A model generated the notes under the pieces. It saw only the letters and a list, made by a program, of their open reading frames with translations, made no database searches and was not told the origin of the DNA. 64,000 nt of DNA from Ciona savignyi (lineage: Eukaryota > Chordata > Ascidiacea > Phlebobranchia > Cionidae): NCBI GenBank assembly GCA_000149265.1, contig CH002742.1, positions 562,940 to 626,939 of the forward strand, given 5' to 3'. Each line of letters opens with the position of its first letter. The stretch's first letter is position 1. Positions 1-11,870 of the stretch are shown here, piece by piece. A program made the position numbers and the translations under genes.

Positions 1-641
1 AAAAGAGGCTATAAGCATCTATAACTCGTTAGCTAACATTCCTACAAGTTTTCATTGCGATAGGATTAGTCATTTGAACCAAGTCTTTTAAAGGAGATCC
101 ATATTTAAACTGGTAGTTCAACATATATTACTTAATAAATCTATATAAATGAATGTTGTGATACTCATGTTTATCTATTGTAGTTGGTAATGGAAAGGTA
201 ATGGATCCAATACCTAATATAAGTAAGGAACTCGTTATTTTTAAGATAGAGAGTAAATCACAAAACTTTGCTTGGTAAATAAAACTATTCGAAAAACTGA
301 TTCTACACTGTTCATTCTTGACAGCGATCAAATAGTCAAACAAAAAGTAGACCGTTGGTCTTACGAAAATAGTTTGGTATAAGGTCTAGCAAAAAGGTGT
401 TTTGTGAAGTGAAACTTTAGTGTTGCTTAGCATGATTGTAAAATGCTGCTAGCAGACCTGATAGTAAAAAAGTAGACAGTTAAATTTTGTCAGATATATT
501 TATGGTTTAGATCCATATGTATAGAGAAAGATGGATTGCAATATTTTATATTAATGCAGATGCCAATTCAAAATGCTAAATTATTGGCTGTTTTTATTTG
601 TAATTGTTATCGTTTTACATTCATGTTATTCATTGTTTTAG

Positions 642-3600
642 GGAAACTGGCCGCCAGACATGCTTCATTGAGCGATCAACCATCTCAGCCTAAAAGACGA
701 AAATTAAAATTGGAGCCAAGAGCAACTGTATCCTCCAACCTAATATGTAAGTAACTTTCTTTACATTACATTTATTTATAATAATGTTAATAAATTTAAA
801 ATTATATATGAGATACACTGGCTACTGTTCATATGGTAAGTAAATCAATGACAAGTTAGTCCCTTCTGCGAGCAGTACAAATTTCATGATGTGTGACATC
901 CACTGTACATTTAATTGGAACTTTAATATTTAATTAAAGAACTAAAAAGTTACTAGTTTTTTAGTGGGAATTTCACCCAATGATACTATGTAGCCAAATA
1001 TTCAGTGGTTCCAAGAGTATATTGTGAGTATTAAAAAAGCAATCTTTATATATGTTAAGTTATTGTGGCTTAGGTATGTAAGCAAAGAATTGTTTGGCCC
1101 TAGTTTATCATGTACTAGGTCGACAAAAGATTTATTTATCTTTTTAATGACTAATATGAACACAGTCCACTCATAATCATCATAGGAATAAACAAATATT
1201 TTTTTAATATGATTAGTGAGCTTAAATATTAAATCAATCAAGACAAAAAATTAGAAAATTGATTCAATCTGCAGATTTTGTCTTGAATTAACACTTCTGA
1301 TGTAAAAATCCCTTATTTAATTTTTTTTAGATTTAGTTAAAAAAATGACACATCATATCCTAATTGGATCTATGGCCGTCTTAAATAAATTTGTACAAAA
1401 ATTGCAATTCAGTTAGATCTATAATTGCAGAGTTGCTTTTAATACCACATGTATGCAATTCAATTTTTAGGGCACTCATGTACAACTGTTAATATATAAC
1501 TTTTGTTTTATTATGAATACAAATCCAGATTATGCGAGTGTGTAAACACATTTTTGTGACTAGTTCCTTTTTATTATAATTCAGACATGTGGTTCTTTCC
1601 GTATAGTTAGAACCTAATGAATATTTTTCCTTTTTTAATTACAGTAAAAATTTCTTTGTTTCATACTTTTTTGATGGCCATATATTTATTAATTTTCAGC
1701 TACTGACTTCACTGACATCGAACAGCTTTCTACATCATTTGAAAACAAAATATTTTGTGTCCTCTCTGGATCAGATCAACACCAAAAACAGGCGAGTATC
1801 TGGGTGTTATTGATTTTATGTTGGTTTTATCTGTAGGTATTTTTAACGTAATGAAGAGATAGGTTTCGTCCTAATCATTATGTTTATTTTTTTTTATTAT
1901 GACTGAGAGATAAAAACGCCTGGAATTTTTTTGCAAAATTACACTGATGTGGCACAGGTGCATGCAAATTTAGTTTACAATTAATGTGCTGTTATCCATT
2001 AAAATTAAAAAGTTGTTTTTTTGCCAGTTTTGCCATTGTTAAAATTTATGTGTTTAGGAATTAAATTCTTGCTTATACACCATTTACACACCTAACCGAC
2101 TTGTTTGTAACATGACATATTAGTACATAGTTTATAACCACTTTAACGTGCTTTATGAGGCCTTACTTAGGAAACCAACCGTACATACATATTAAGTGGC
2201 AAGTACTTTACTTGCTAACTGTCTTCAATTAAATTGTTATGATATATTGCTGAGTTTGTTATTCATACTGTTAAGCCAAGTTGAGTCATTATGCCATTTC
2301 TCCAAACCCAAACAGTTTTATATAAGACCTACGTAGTGTAAGAATAAGACCATTAATAGTTTCCCCACTTCCATTTTACAACCTTCGCTTACCAAACAAC
2401 TTCATTACGTCTTTAAAAACAAAACTTTTTCTTTTCTTTTTAAGTTATACAAATCAATTTTGGGTTGGAAAATTACAAATTAAAATTAGGATTTAAAGTA
2501 TTATGCTCTTGCATTTTATGACATATATTCAGCTAATACACTTTCTGAATTGTGGGACTGTACCATCTAGAACTAATCGGCATGTGGTTGACTCAACTTT
2601 CATCTACTACATCAACGTTTTTAAAATTATTTACGAATTATTAAATGGTTTTGATGACCACTTTTATTCTGGCTTTGTTTTTTTTTTCCTGAAACAATCT
2701 TAGAACTGTATAAATTAAATTGTAATTTGTATAACCAAAATATGACTTACTAAAGTGAATATAGCTAAGATTTGTAGGTGTAGCCGATATTATGTTGCTA
2801 CTTTACTGAATATATTATGATCCATTGCATATGCACAGAATAACAGTGGTTGTTTTAATATTTTTTTTTCTAATTTTAGGACCTTGAAAAAGAAATATTC
2901 AAGCACGGAGGAAAAATTGTCCAAAACCCAACACCTGAGACCTTCTGTGTAGTGGTGAAAAACATCCATAATGTTCGTGTCAGAAACGTCATTCGATCTC
3001 AGAAATACAATGTTGTAAGGTAGTGCATTTTTTATTTTGTTTTGTGTGTATTTTTTTTTATAAATTGTAAGAAGATTCGAAACACATTAAAAAAAATATT
3101 TGCAGTTAAATGCAAACTATATAAAGAGGCCAGCTTTGGTAGTTACAGTGCCAGATGAAATCACTGCTGGACCTAAGGCACATTTTATTAGGTGGCCGAA
3201 AAAACAAGATAACTTAAGTCAATAATCAAATGAAGAAAGTTAAATAAAATAACAAAAAATATTATAAACCATTCAGAATCACCATTTTTACTTTACTATT
3301 TGTTGCTTGAATTTATGACCAGCCTTAAATGGTTGTAACCATGTTTGCTTTAGCTTTATATAAGATTAAAGAACTTCATTTGTTTGCTGATTGCAAGTTA
3401 TAAGTTACAAAACATCAACGTTTTGGCATTCTATGATCATCATTAGTAGATCGAGTTAAACCTAAAAGTGCTTTAATTACTCAAAGTAATCGCTTTGTTT
3501 CAAGTTAAGATGGGTTATTGATACCAACACTGCTGGCTATTTGATTAACCACACCTTTGTACTTTTAGTTGGGGTTCCATGTTCTATTTTCTATGTATTT

Positions 3601-5705
3601 TGATTTGTTTTTGTATGCAATGTAAATATTATATCATTTTTCTGCTAAATATACCACTGCATAATTCTAAAGCATTTTTATTAAATTTGTAATATGTTGA
3701 TGAGAAATGACGTGTTAAGAACAAATATTTTAGGTGTTAAAAAAACTTTCTCTAATGTGAATATTAAATTTATTCTTAAACTGTGTAGTGTTTTAAAACA
3801 ATGCATTATTTTATATTCATTTCTCCAACTTATAAACTTTCTTTATGTATTACTTTAAAATTTTAATACAAGGTTGGATTGGCTGTTGATGTGTCTGGAA
3901 AGTGGTACACTAATACCATGGGAACCTCATTACATGTTGTTTGCTACACAAGCCACCAAAGCTGCTTTCAGTAAAACCTACGATGTTTTTGGTGACACAT
4001 TTTTAAAGGTATGAATTTCGAAAGAATGATTTAACCTTTTAATATTACTATATTATCAAAGGATGTTACAAAACATGTTACCGATAGACTTTGTTTCTTA
4101 AAACAAAAGGGGCTATATATTAGGCACTATGATGATAAAAAATTAATTGTTCAAATAATAAACTACAATAAATTCGTCATGTAAACAGTTCATCAAAAAT
4201 AAGTTTATATTTATAACGCAATTGTGTTGAGCTTATTGTGATGGTTTCTAAACAAACCAACTACAACATTGGCAGGCTATCATTGAGGAAGAATTGAGAA
4301 CACTGTTTAACAGCATTAACGATCAAACTATGCTTAAGCATTTGCCACCAGAAAATGTGGACTATTTGCAGAAAGCAAAACAAGTGTTTATGCGGTCAAT
4401 GGTCTCAAGGTACCTGATTAAAACAGTTCCATTGATATAAATCGTTATGCCTTTCCTTTTGCTCTCAATTTTATTATTGTTTATGTTGTTAAATGACATA
4501 AAAAAACATCATCATTGATGTGTTATTGGCTGTTTACCAAAAGGCTGTTGGATTGGTCTGTGTGTTAAAGCTCTTTGTTGCCTGAACCTATTAAAACCTT
4601 GCAAACGTCGCCCATACCTCGGTTTAATGGGTTATACTAAAACAAAATAACCGCCCCTAATCATATCAAAACATGATGTCTTAGCTCTGTAAACTGGAGG
4701 GAATGAGGTGTTCTGGCGATTGCTAACGCTATTCTTATGATGATGAATAAATAATCCTATCCCCGGTTTAAATCCGGGAAAGGGTATTATGAGGATTGCT
4801 TTTTTTCATTTTATTTTTCTTGTATCTCTTTATATTGCAATGTTGTTTAGATTTCACTGTGTTTAATGTTCATTTTTTTCAGGAATGAAGCATTTGGTTT
4901 TCATGAACTGCCCAGCAAGTTGTTTTTTTGCAAAAAATTCCACTTTCCAATCAAAAACAAATGCGTTGAAATTACCAACTTTTTGTATAACCTGGTATGA
5001 CTCATTTGTATAACCTGGTATGCTCAAGATACAAACAAGTTTATAGTGTCTTTATTTAAGGTATGTAGCTGACATTGTCTGCACCCAATGGGTTAATAGG
5101 TTGTATTGAAACCCACTTGAATATAACTGGTAACCTGATGGCGTGCACAAGGTAATAGAAATCTTCCGCATTTAACTTATAATATCCAATTAATGTTTTT
5201 ATACAATTCTTAAAAGACTTACCTTGCATATTACACACCGAAACAAATTAAATGCTATTTTGTGTTTGCTGTGAAAGCTTATTTAGACTTTCAGTACTGA
5301 ACCAATTTCAAGTTAAACAGAGAGAGATGCGAATGGTACCACTTGTAATGTCAAAAGTTAAATTCTCCCTACAAAAAACTATGTAGTGGCACAATAACAA
5401 ATTTATGTCAACGAACATTGGTGCGTTTCAATTAGGAGAATACTGGTAATATATATTCAATGATTTGTGTTCTTTTTCAGATACACTTTTTTGGTGGTTC
5501 AGTTGAGAACGCGCTGTCTGATAATGTCACTCACGTTGTAATATTGGAATCCTGGGGTACAAAAGACCCACAGATTCTCGAATGTTTTACAAAACGACAA
5601 AATGTGGTGAAGAAATATTATATTATATCAAGTGCATGGATACACCAATGTGTAAAGTCCGGAAAACTTGTTGATGAAAGATTATATTCCATACCTATAA
5701 TGTAA
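642..5705 (+). CDS. LIG4: DNA ligase IV, 3' portion (linker and tandem BRCT domains)
   Basis: This is the C-terminal part of the ATP-dependent ligase that works with XRCC4 in nonhomologous end joining in the nucleus. Exons that keep frame are 642-746, 1700-1791, 2880-3019, 3873-4008, 4276-4409, 4883-4994 and 5481-5705 (TAA), giving 313 residues. The first exon starts GKLAARH, the conserved stretch just after the ligase OB-fold. BRCT1 follows (FCVLSGSD, GGKIVQNPTPETFCVV, RLDWLLMCLESG), then an inter-BRCT stretch corresponding to the XRCC4-binding region (KTYDVFGDTF onward). BRCT2 ends the protein (FFGGSVENALSDNVTHVV, SAWIHQCVKSGKL). The catalytic part is not in 1-641, which reads as intron, so the gene starts upstream of the window. 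Intron 2 begins with GC (CAG|GCGAGT). The gene is convergent with CERT. Confidence 0.93.
3106..3225 (+). other. Possible alternative terminal exon inside a LIG4 intron
   Basis: A TTTGCAG acceptor at 3101-3105 is followed by 39 open codons and TAA (3223-3225), then AATAAA at 3243-3248. An alternative donor GTAAGG at 3015 ends the preceding LIG4 exon in phase 0, which matches the frame of this segment. Using it would replace BRCT2 by a 39-residue tail (LNANYIKRPALVVTV at the start). I do not recognise the tail. It could be a real alternative end, or an unrelated exon remnant in the intron. Confidence 0.35.
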
Positions 5706-5758
5706 TCGTAATATATCATTACCGATTTTCACTGCACTTCCTTTTTGGGTTACTTTTA

Positions 5759-5764
5759 AATAAA
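5759..5764 (+). terminator. LIG4 polyadenylation signal
   Basis: AATAAA lies about 55 bases after the LIG4 stop codon, inside an AT-rich 3' UTR. Confidence 0.6.
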
Positions 5765-7145
5765 TTTCACTTTCAAATTTTGTTGTAAGATTTTGAAATG
5801 TTATTTACAATACTCCAATCATATCACGGGGTGAACTGCTTCATGTGACATTTATCACCTCAAAGGTTAGATATCTCTGTCAATGGTTAAGATAGTGTGT
5901 GCAGAGAAGTATGTACCATGATTTTCAAGTTTACTGTAGGGCGTGGCATTTAATTACCTTAGCTGGCAAAACTGCCAACAAGATTTATGACACTGTTTAT
6001 TTGCAAGGCCTATTTTATAAATGACAAGAATTAAATAAGTACCAGTCCCAATTATTGGTCTGTTACTGCAGTGCAATGTTTTGATAGTGAAACTTCTAAA
6101 CACACACACTCTAGCAAACAATAGCTACTCTTACCAACATACCTACTGCCAGCTTTGGCAAGAGAAAACAAGGTTGGTATTACATTAGTAGGTATATTTG
6201 GTATAAAAACAATTATTCTGTAGTATGGGCCCTCAAGTACCTGTAAGAGCACAATGGTAAATAGGAATATGTGTTGAAAACTCTTGTTCAGACACATCAT
6301 AACGCTCATTGCATTGAATTGTTAAAGAGAAACAAAATATGTACATCGGGGAAAAAGAAAAGGCTAAATATGTTGGTTGCACGTGAAGACAATAGGTTAT
6401 CTATTTACTTAGCTTGCATTAAACATCTTTGTGGGTTATTTAGAATGATTACTAATGTGATACCCACCTTCGCAATTTGTGAAATACAAGCTACAGGTTA
6501 TATTGAATCTAATACGATGTGATAGAGTTTAAAACATTAGTGGTATAGAAAAAGGTATATTACAACAATACATATTTTTAAACAGGCAATATCATGAACT
6601 CTTTTTCTATAACAAAAACTAAAAGTTACTATTGAACATAAGTATTTTTAACACGCTGTTTAACTGCTTGGGGAATTAAACTTGATTAAATCACAGTTTT
6701 TTAGCTTAATTGTAGAAATAATTCTTTGGTACCAGTAATTATAGGCTATGCAGCGTATTTCAATACACATTGTGAATATAACTCAATTTAAGCTAGTTTT
6801 GTTGAATAAGCATCCAGGGAAATGGTGATTGGGTTCAGGAACACAATGACTCAGGTATTTGGCTGGATTGCCCATAAAAATTGATAATATTTAAACCAAT
6901 ACATGTCAACAAACTATTTATTAGACCAATTGAAAGCTACTATATAGTATAATAACTTAGGGTTTTATGCATAGATAAAACTATGCTATCACATACACCA
7001 TATTTTTCACTTAACCTTCATTAAACAGCATTGGAAAAGAAACAATGCGGTACGATAATTCCTATTGTCAGGTAAGTTACTTTACAATACAAGTACGGTA
7101 ATTCGACACTACAAGCTGGTTGAGAAAAGTTATCAAATTTAGGGT
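5765..7145. other. Intergenic / convergent 3' UTR space
   Basis: The space between the convergent LIG4 and CERT genes is AT-rich. It must contain the 3' UTRs of both; a minus-strand AATAAA (TTTATT on plus) near 6913 could end CERT. Open frames here (for example 6052-6309) lack splice context and similarity that I can recognise. Confidence 0.5.
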
Positions 7146-8873
7146 TTAAAACAAGATATCTAACTTTCTTGTTTTGTCTTGCACATAAGCAGTAAACCTG
7201 CGCAAGAATTTAGGATATTCTCGTTTGTATATGGACCTAAGCACAGAGGCAGGTGCCCAACCACCTGGATTTACGGTCGCAACATAAACGATATCACACT
7301 GCAGACAATCTCTGGTAATTGGACCACCATCTTTTGGAGGGGTTATGAACGTTTGACAGATCAATGCTATCTCAATAAGTGCTCTTACACAACCTGAGAC
7401 AGGATTTGCTTCCGGATGTTCGACGGAGAAATTACAAACGATCCATGTGTCATGAGGAATTTTATCTCCCACACTTGGGGGGCTGTCTACTTTCACCATG
7501 GATGATAGGTACAGGCAATCACGCTGCGCTGAAGGCCAAACTCTTCTATGGGTCTGATAGATAACTGTTGTAAATTCATCAGGTACTTCAATCACACGAA
7601 AACTCTCGATAGTCCCCTCCCACTCCATTCTTACATCAGTGTCCCAGAAGTAATGACACATCTCCCTTGCAGTGACCCTTTCAATGCGATGAACTGCTTT
7701 TAACGGGTCACAAATCAGTCCGTCCTCAACAAGCTCCTTCCTGTAAATCTTCATTTCTCCTTCCTCAGCAAACAGCTCCCAAACATCTCCATCCGCTCCC
7801 GGTGGTTTCATCGAATCTGTCAGATGATTCTTGATTCGTCGTTCGAGCTCATCTGAGTGTTTGTGACGACGTTTCGGCTGATTCTCTGCTTCCCGGATCA
7901 TTGACCTGGAATGTTCAATGTCCTGAGTAAATCGTTCTTGTTTGTCTAACTCTGCCTCCACAGCATCAAAGAACTCTTCTTCTGTAAGTCCACTTTGTGG
8001 TCCTTCCACATAATCTGGACTTCCTACAAATGCACTCTTTTTCATGGCAGCCAATGATGAGCTATACTGGTCTTCTGTTTTCTTGCGTCTCTCTCTTTCT
8101 TTATCCAACCTTCTCTGCCATACTTCCTCACGCTTGTTAATCATATCCACGCAGTGAGCTAAGGTGTTTAAAATCCCGTTGGTGGTAGCCTTGAACGTGA
8201 TTGCCTCTCCCTTAAAGTCAATTCCTCTTGCCATGTTATTCTTCATCGATAAATGGTTGTGTAAGTTGGACGCGATATCATAATCCCCATCGCTATGATC
8301 GTGATTTATTTCTTCCCCTGGATTCTGCTTGGCACATACATCGAAATACTCCTGTAAAGTGTCGACCTGTCGGTCTAAAATATCTCTAAAAGTTTCAAGT
8401 TCTGCAAGCTTTTCCTTTAAGCCTCTGCCTTTTCTGAAGGAAGAGCTTGAAGTGATGGATGGAGCACTTCCCAGGGACATCAGAGAACCATGTCTTCTAA
8501 GACTCACATTATCAGCTTCAGTTTTGTTAGCTTCTATTACATCAATCCATTCCTGTCTTTCAGATTGGGTTGCAGCACGGAAAAACCAAACATTGTCATT
8601 TATTGCAATGTCGAACCTACAGGGGTCAAATTCATGGCAAACCGTGGATGCTTTTGTGAGACTTATAGATCCTCTGCAGCCAAACTCAGTTTCATCTTGT
8701 GCTCTGTAATAAGAAAGTGTACCTTCTTGACAGCACACAAAACGGTCTTGCCATCCATGAATATAGTTAGTCCATTTACTTAACACACCTTTAATACTGG
8801 GGTTATCAAGTTTTTCGGCAAGAAAATCTTGCTCTTCCTCAGAGTCTGTTAAACTTTGATGACTATCCGACAT
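7146..8873 (-). CDS. CERT1: Ceramide transfer protein CERT (PH, FFAT, START), intronless
   Basis: The product moves ceramide from ER to Golgi for sphingomyelin synthesis. The 575-residue frame contains an N-terminal PH domain (about 28-119, with LSKWTNYIHGWQDRF) that binds PI4P at the Golgi. Next are a short serine-rich patch (LRRHGSLMSLGS), a coiled coil and middle region (KEKLAELETFRDIL, IDFKGEAITFKATT), a clear FFAT motif (EEFFDAVEA, about 299-307) for ER VAP binding, and a C-terminal START domain (about 361-575, with VNPGGWAPASVLR and KREYPKFL). Length is close to the short vertebrate isoform. The frame opens four codons earlier at a TTG; the ATG at 8873 (MSDSHQ) matches family N-termini and is chosen. 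The serine-rich segment looks shorter than in vertebrates. There is no intron, unlike every other large gene here. Confidence 0.96.
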   Translation of the reverse strand: MSDSHQSLTDSEEEQDFLAEKLDNPSIKGVLSKWTNYIHGWQDRFVCCQEGTLSYYRAQDETEFGCRGSISLTKASTVCHEFDPCRFDIAINDNVWFFRAATQSERQEWIDVIEANKTEADNVSLRRHGSLMSLGSAPSITSSSSFRKGRGLKEKLAELETFRDILDRQVDTLQEYFDVCAKQNPGEEINHDHSDGDYDIASNLHNHLSMKNNMARGIDFKGEAITFKATTNGILNTLAHCVDMINKREEVWQRRLDKERERRKKTEDQYSSSLAAMKKSAFVGSPDYVEGPQSGLTEEEFFDAVEAELDKQERFTQDIEHSRSMIREAENQPKRRHKHSDELERRIKNHLTDSMKPPGADGDVWELFAEEGEMKIYRKELVEDGLICDPLKAVHRIERVTAREMCHYFWDTDVRMEWEGTIESFRVIEVPDEFTTVIYQTHRRVWPSAQRDCLYLSSMVKVDSPPSVGDKIPHDTWIVCNFSVEHPEANPVSGCVRALIEIALICQTFITPPKDGGPITRDCLQCDIVYVATVNPGGWAPASVLRSIYKREYPKFLRRFTAYVQDKTRKLDILF

Positions 8874-9476
8874 TTTACACACCAAAGGATATCTATAATT
8901 TGGTCATAAACGGTAATTTCTATATTTTCACGTGGTAATATCTGAAATCAAATAACCATGTACCCTATTAGTTAACGCAGCAATAGGTAATAAAAATGGA
9001 AATATCGCTGAATAGGCTAAAAACAACTTTAAAGTTAAAAAGTATGGAAGTAAAGACTGATTACATTGTGGCAACATAATAGAATTAATAACGTCACACT
9101 ACACTACGGCTGCGGTAAAGTCGTGCGGCAAACGTATATCGCAGGGCTTGAAATAAAGCAAAACCGTTCTTTACGATTTGTAATAATTAGTTATGACAAA
9201 TAACAAAAAATTAAGTTATTAAATTATTAATTATCTGTTTAATGTACCCAGGATTTTTACATTTCGATTGAATCCACACCAAACTGCACAATAAAAGAAG
9301 GCTATTTTGTTAGGATTTATGCAACCATTAAATGAAAAAATAATTTAAGGAAGTCACGCTTAAATTAGGCTAGAAATTGTGTCCCTTAATGATGATTATG
9401 ACAGACATGCAATTATTAACGGACATTCTCCGGGGGGGAATGCATGGTCTTTAACCGCGTTTACGGGGAAATGTTA
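8874..9476. other. CERT upstream region
   Basis: This is about 600 bases of AT-rich DNA 5' of the minus-strand CERT gene, presumably holding its promoter and 5' UTR. I see no TATA box at a convincing distance and no other gene. Confidence 0.4.
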
Positions 9477-10000
9477 TGGGGCGCCGTTCGAAAATAATCA
9501 ATTTAATGAGCGATTTAGCTAAATCGTCACCTTTCTCTGCCGATTTAGCTAAATCGTCAACTTTTCTGCAGCCGTTTGTAAAAATTCAATTTTTCAATTT
9601 CAACTTTTAAGTTACCGATATACAAATAGGCCTACACAATATTTTGACACAAAAATAGTAGAAAGCATAATATAAGAATAATAACTTAAAAGTTGATTTG
9701 TGCCGAATATTATTATTATTATTACCGTATTGGGTTTTATCGGTGTCTTCTCAACTTTTAAGAAATTGAGAAATTGAATTTTTATAAATGGCGGCAGAAA
9801 AGTTAACGATTTAGGTAAATCGGTAGAAAAGGTGTCGATTTAGCTAAATCGACAGAAAAGTTAAAGATTTAGTTAAATCGGCAGAAAGGTTGACGATTGA
9901 GCTAAATCGTCAAAAAGGTGCCGATTTAGCTAAATCAGCAGAAAAGTTGACTATTTAGCTAAATCGGCAGAAAAGTTGAATTTTTACAAACGGCGCCCCA
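9477..10000. mobile_element. MITE with TGGGGCGCCGTT ends and GATTTAGCTAAATCG repeats
   Basis: Inverted termini TGGGGCGCCGTT (9477) and AACGGCGCCCCA (ends 10000) are each flanked by TA, as in Tc1/mariner-like MITEs. The interior is itself inverted: TAAAAATTCAA and CAACTTTTAAG blocks near 9580-9610 recur in reverse near 9745-9780. The palindromic unit GATTTAGCTAAATCG recurs about eight times with CAGAAAAG(T) spacers. There is no coding capacity, so it would depend on a transposase from elsewhere. Confidence 0.8.
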
Positions 10001-10171
10001 TAAAATGTTAGCTAATGTATGTAGTGCCTTTTGCGGCTTTTGTAATATTTTTTACTTATTATATTATGTTAAAATTGTAAAAGTGGGCGTTTAATGCGCG
10101 CACGGCTGTTCCTCATGTCAATCATTTTCCTGTAAACCGGCTATTATCCCCAACGCCTTCTTTATAATCCT

Positions 10172-10442
10172 TCACACGCACTTTCGAAAGGTGCGGGTAC
10201 GAAACTGGTCGCTAGCTAGTCGGTTGTGTCCTTGGGCAAGCCACTTTACGGACATTGCCTGAACCAAGCGGATTAATGGGTTCTACCAAATTGAAGGAAC
10301 GTGTCTATCATATACAACACACTGCAATAGCTCCGGTAACCCGACGATTGGCGCAAGGTGATCTGACGATTGCCCGTGTGTTAACCCCCTTGGTTTCCCA
10401 TTCACGAGGATAAATATGAATATCCTATCCTATCCTATCCTA
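10172..10442 (+). mobile_element. tRNA-derived SINE
   Basis: The head has a box-B-like GGGTACGAAAC, followed by a conserved body (TTGGGCAAGCCACTTTACGG, TAACCCGACGATTGGCGC, TTAACCCCCTTGG) and a TATCC pentamer tail (10431-10442). The same family recurs about eight times in the window in both orientations. Confidence 0.85.
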
Positions 10443-10559
10443 AGTCTTTGCAAGGAACAAAATAAATTGCCTGCTGGGGCGCGGCTCCGAGCATGTCCAG
10501 GCAACCAGTTGAACTGTATGTGTTTTACTGAATTAGTTTATAAGATACGATTAAGAATA

Positions 10560-10975
10560 TATCATTTGTGATTGGGTAAACGTTTTTTCACATGAAAACA
10601 AAGATACACAGTCACCACAGATGAAGGGTATGTGGTTCCTCAGTGTTTCTACTACAGTCATCGATCCATACTGGAACAATGTGCAGTCTTTGTTGCACAC
10701 AGGCCGGGATAGCACTAAACACCATACGCCTTTATCAGTTGAGGTTAAAATATTCTGTACCACGATAACAGTCGCATATTCTCGTTGTATAGTAGACACG
10801 GTGCAGTGACGTCGATAGTTCAACATTAAACTGTTTGTGTTTTTTTGCCATTCTATATATAAAATATATATTTTTTCCATTCTATATTTGCTAGGGCAAT
10901 GGAAATAGTAATATTTATCATTGTTTTTTATGTACGAAACCTTCACGGCCATAGGTTAAACATGTTGCAACAGCC
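10560..10975 (-). pseudogene. Decayed exon-5-like remnant of the peptide-gene unit
   Basis: Near 10880-10975 the minus strand matches the cysteine-rich exon found intact at 28917-29015 (GREGFVH, and in another frame NNDKYYYFHCPSKYR for NNDKCHCIYCTSKYR). Frameshifts and a stop disrupt it, and three of the cysteines are lost. It lies 3' of peptide gene A, in the position exon 5 would have. Confidence 0.5.
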
Positions 10976-11870
10976 ATATACTGCGTCACGAGATTTATCG
11001 TCGTCATTATTGTTTATATTTATATCGATGTCACGGGGGAATAATATCGCTTGTATTTCATTTTTCCTACCATTTCACCTGGGCATAAAAATCGCTCGTT
11101 TTTACCGCCTGCTTATTTTAGTTGAGATGATCGGTCCGTTGATAGTTTAGTTAGTAAGTTTGGGAATAATCGGTGATTGTTGGGTCGCATATATGACGCA
11201 TTTGGCTCCTGTTCGATTACAATTTGGTAAATATTGTTTTTATTTCTTAAATTTGGTATATTTGTTATTTAATTGTACATATATTTTTCCTTAGAAAACC
11301 ATCATTTACAAGACTTTTCGGTACCGCCATGATTTCCGTGCCATTTTCAAATAAATTTATTAAGTTTTGAACAAATACGCGTTTTTTTTTAATTCTGAAT
11401 AAAAGGCGCTAGGATCCCGCACCCAGTAGGGAAGTTACACATAAACTTGCCAATTTTTGGCCGTGGGTTAAAAGTTTTGGGGGTAACTTTTTACACTTTT
11501 ATGTTTTATTGCTCAAGTGGTGGACATTATAAGAGCCACTTGAGATAAGATGTTTATTGTGTAGAACTGCTGATTTTGGTTGCAGCGAATGCCTAAGCAA
11601 GTGATGGTAAAGATAAGAAATAATTTATATTTAGGTTAAGTTGGTTTCTACTGTATATTTTTTAATCAGACTAACTTGGGATTTTAGTATATACGACCGG
11701 TCGCGTTACCCATTTAGTCACATTTCGGCGCTGCTGTATAGACAATCTATCAAGAATTACGCCGGTTATAGATAATTTGCAACATGTAGCATGTTGTATT
11801 GATAAAATCAGTATACTTTTAAGCAGTAACATTAACGACGAACAAATTTTCAATTATTTTTTATTGGTTA

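Noticed and set aside
4535-4800. Second SINE-like repeat in a LIG4 intron
   Set aside because: It has an AATAATCCTATCCCC stretch and a TTTAATGGGTT phrase like the SINE family, but the head and most of the body do not align; too weak to call.
7179-8783. Plus-strand frames within 7179-8783
   Set aside because: Shadows of the CERT coding sequence on the opposite strand.
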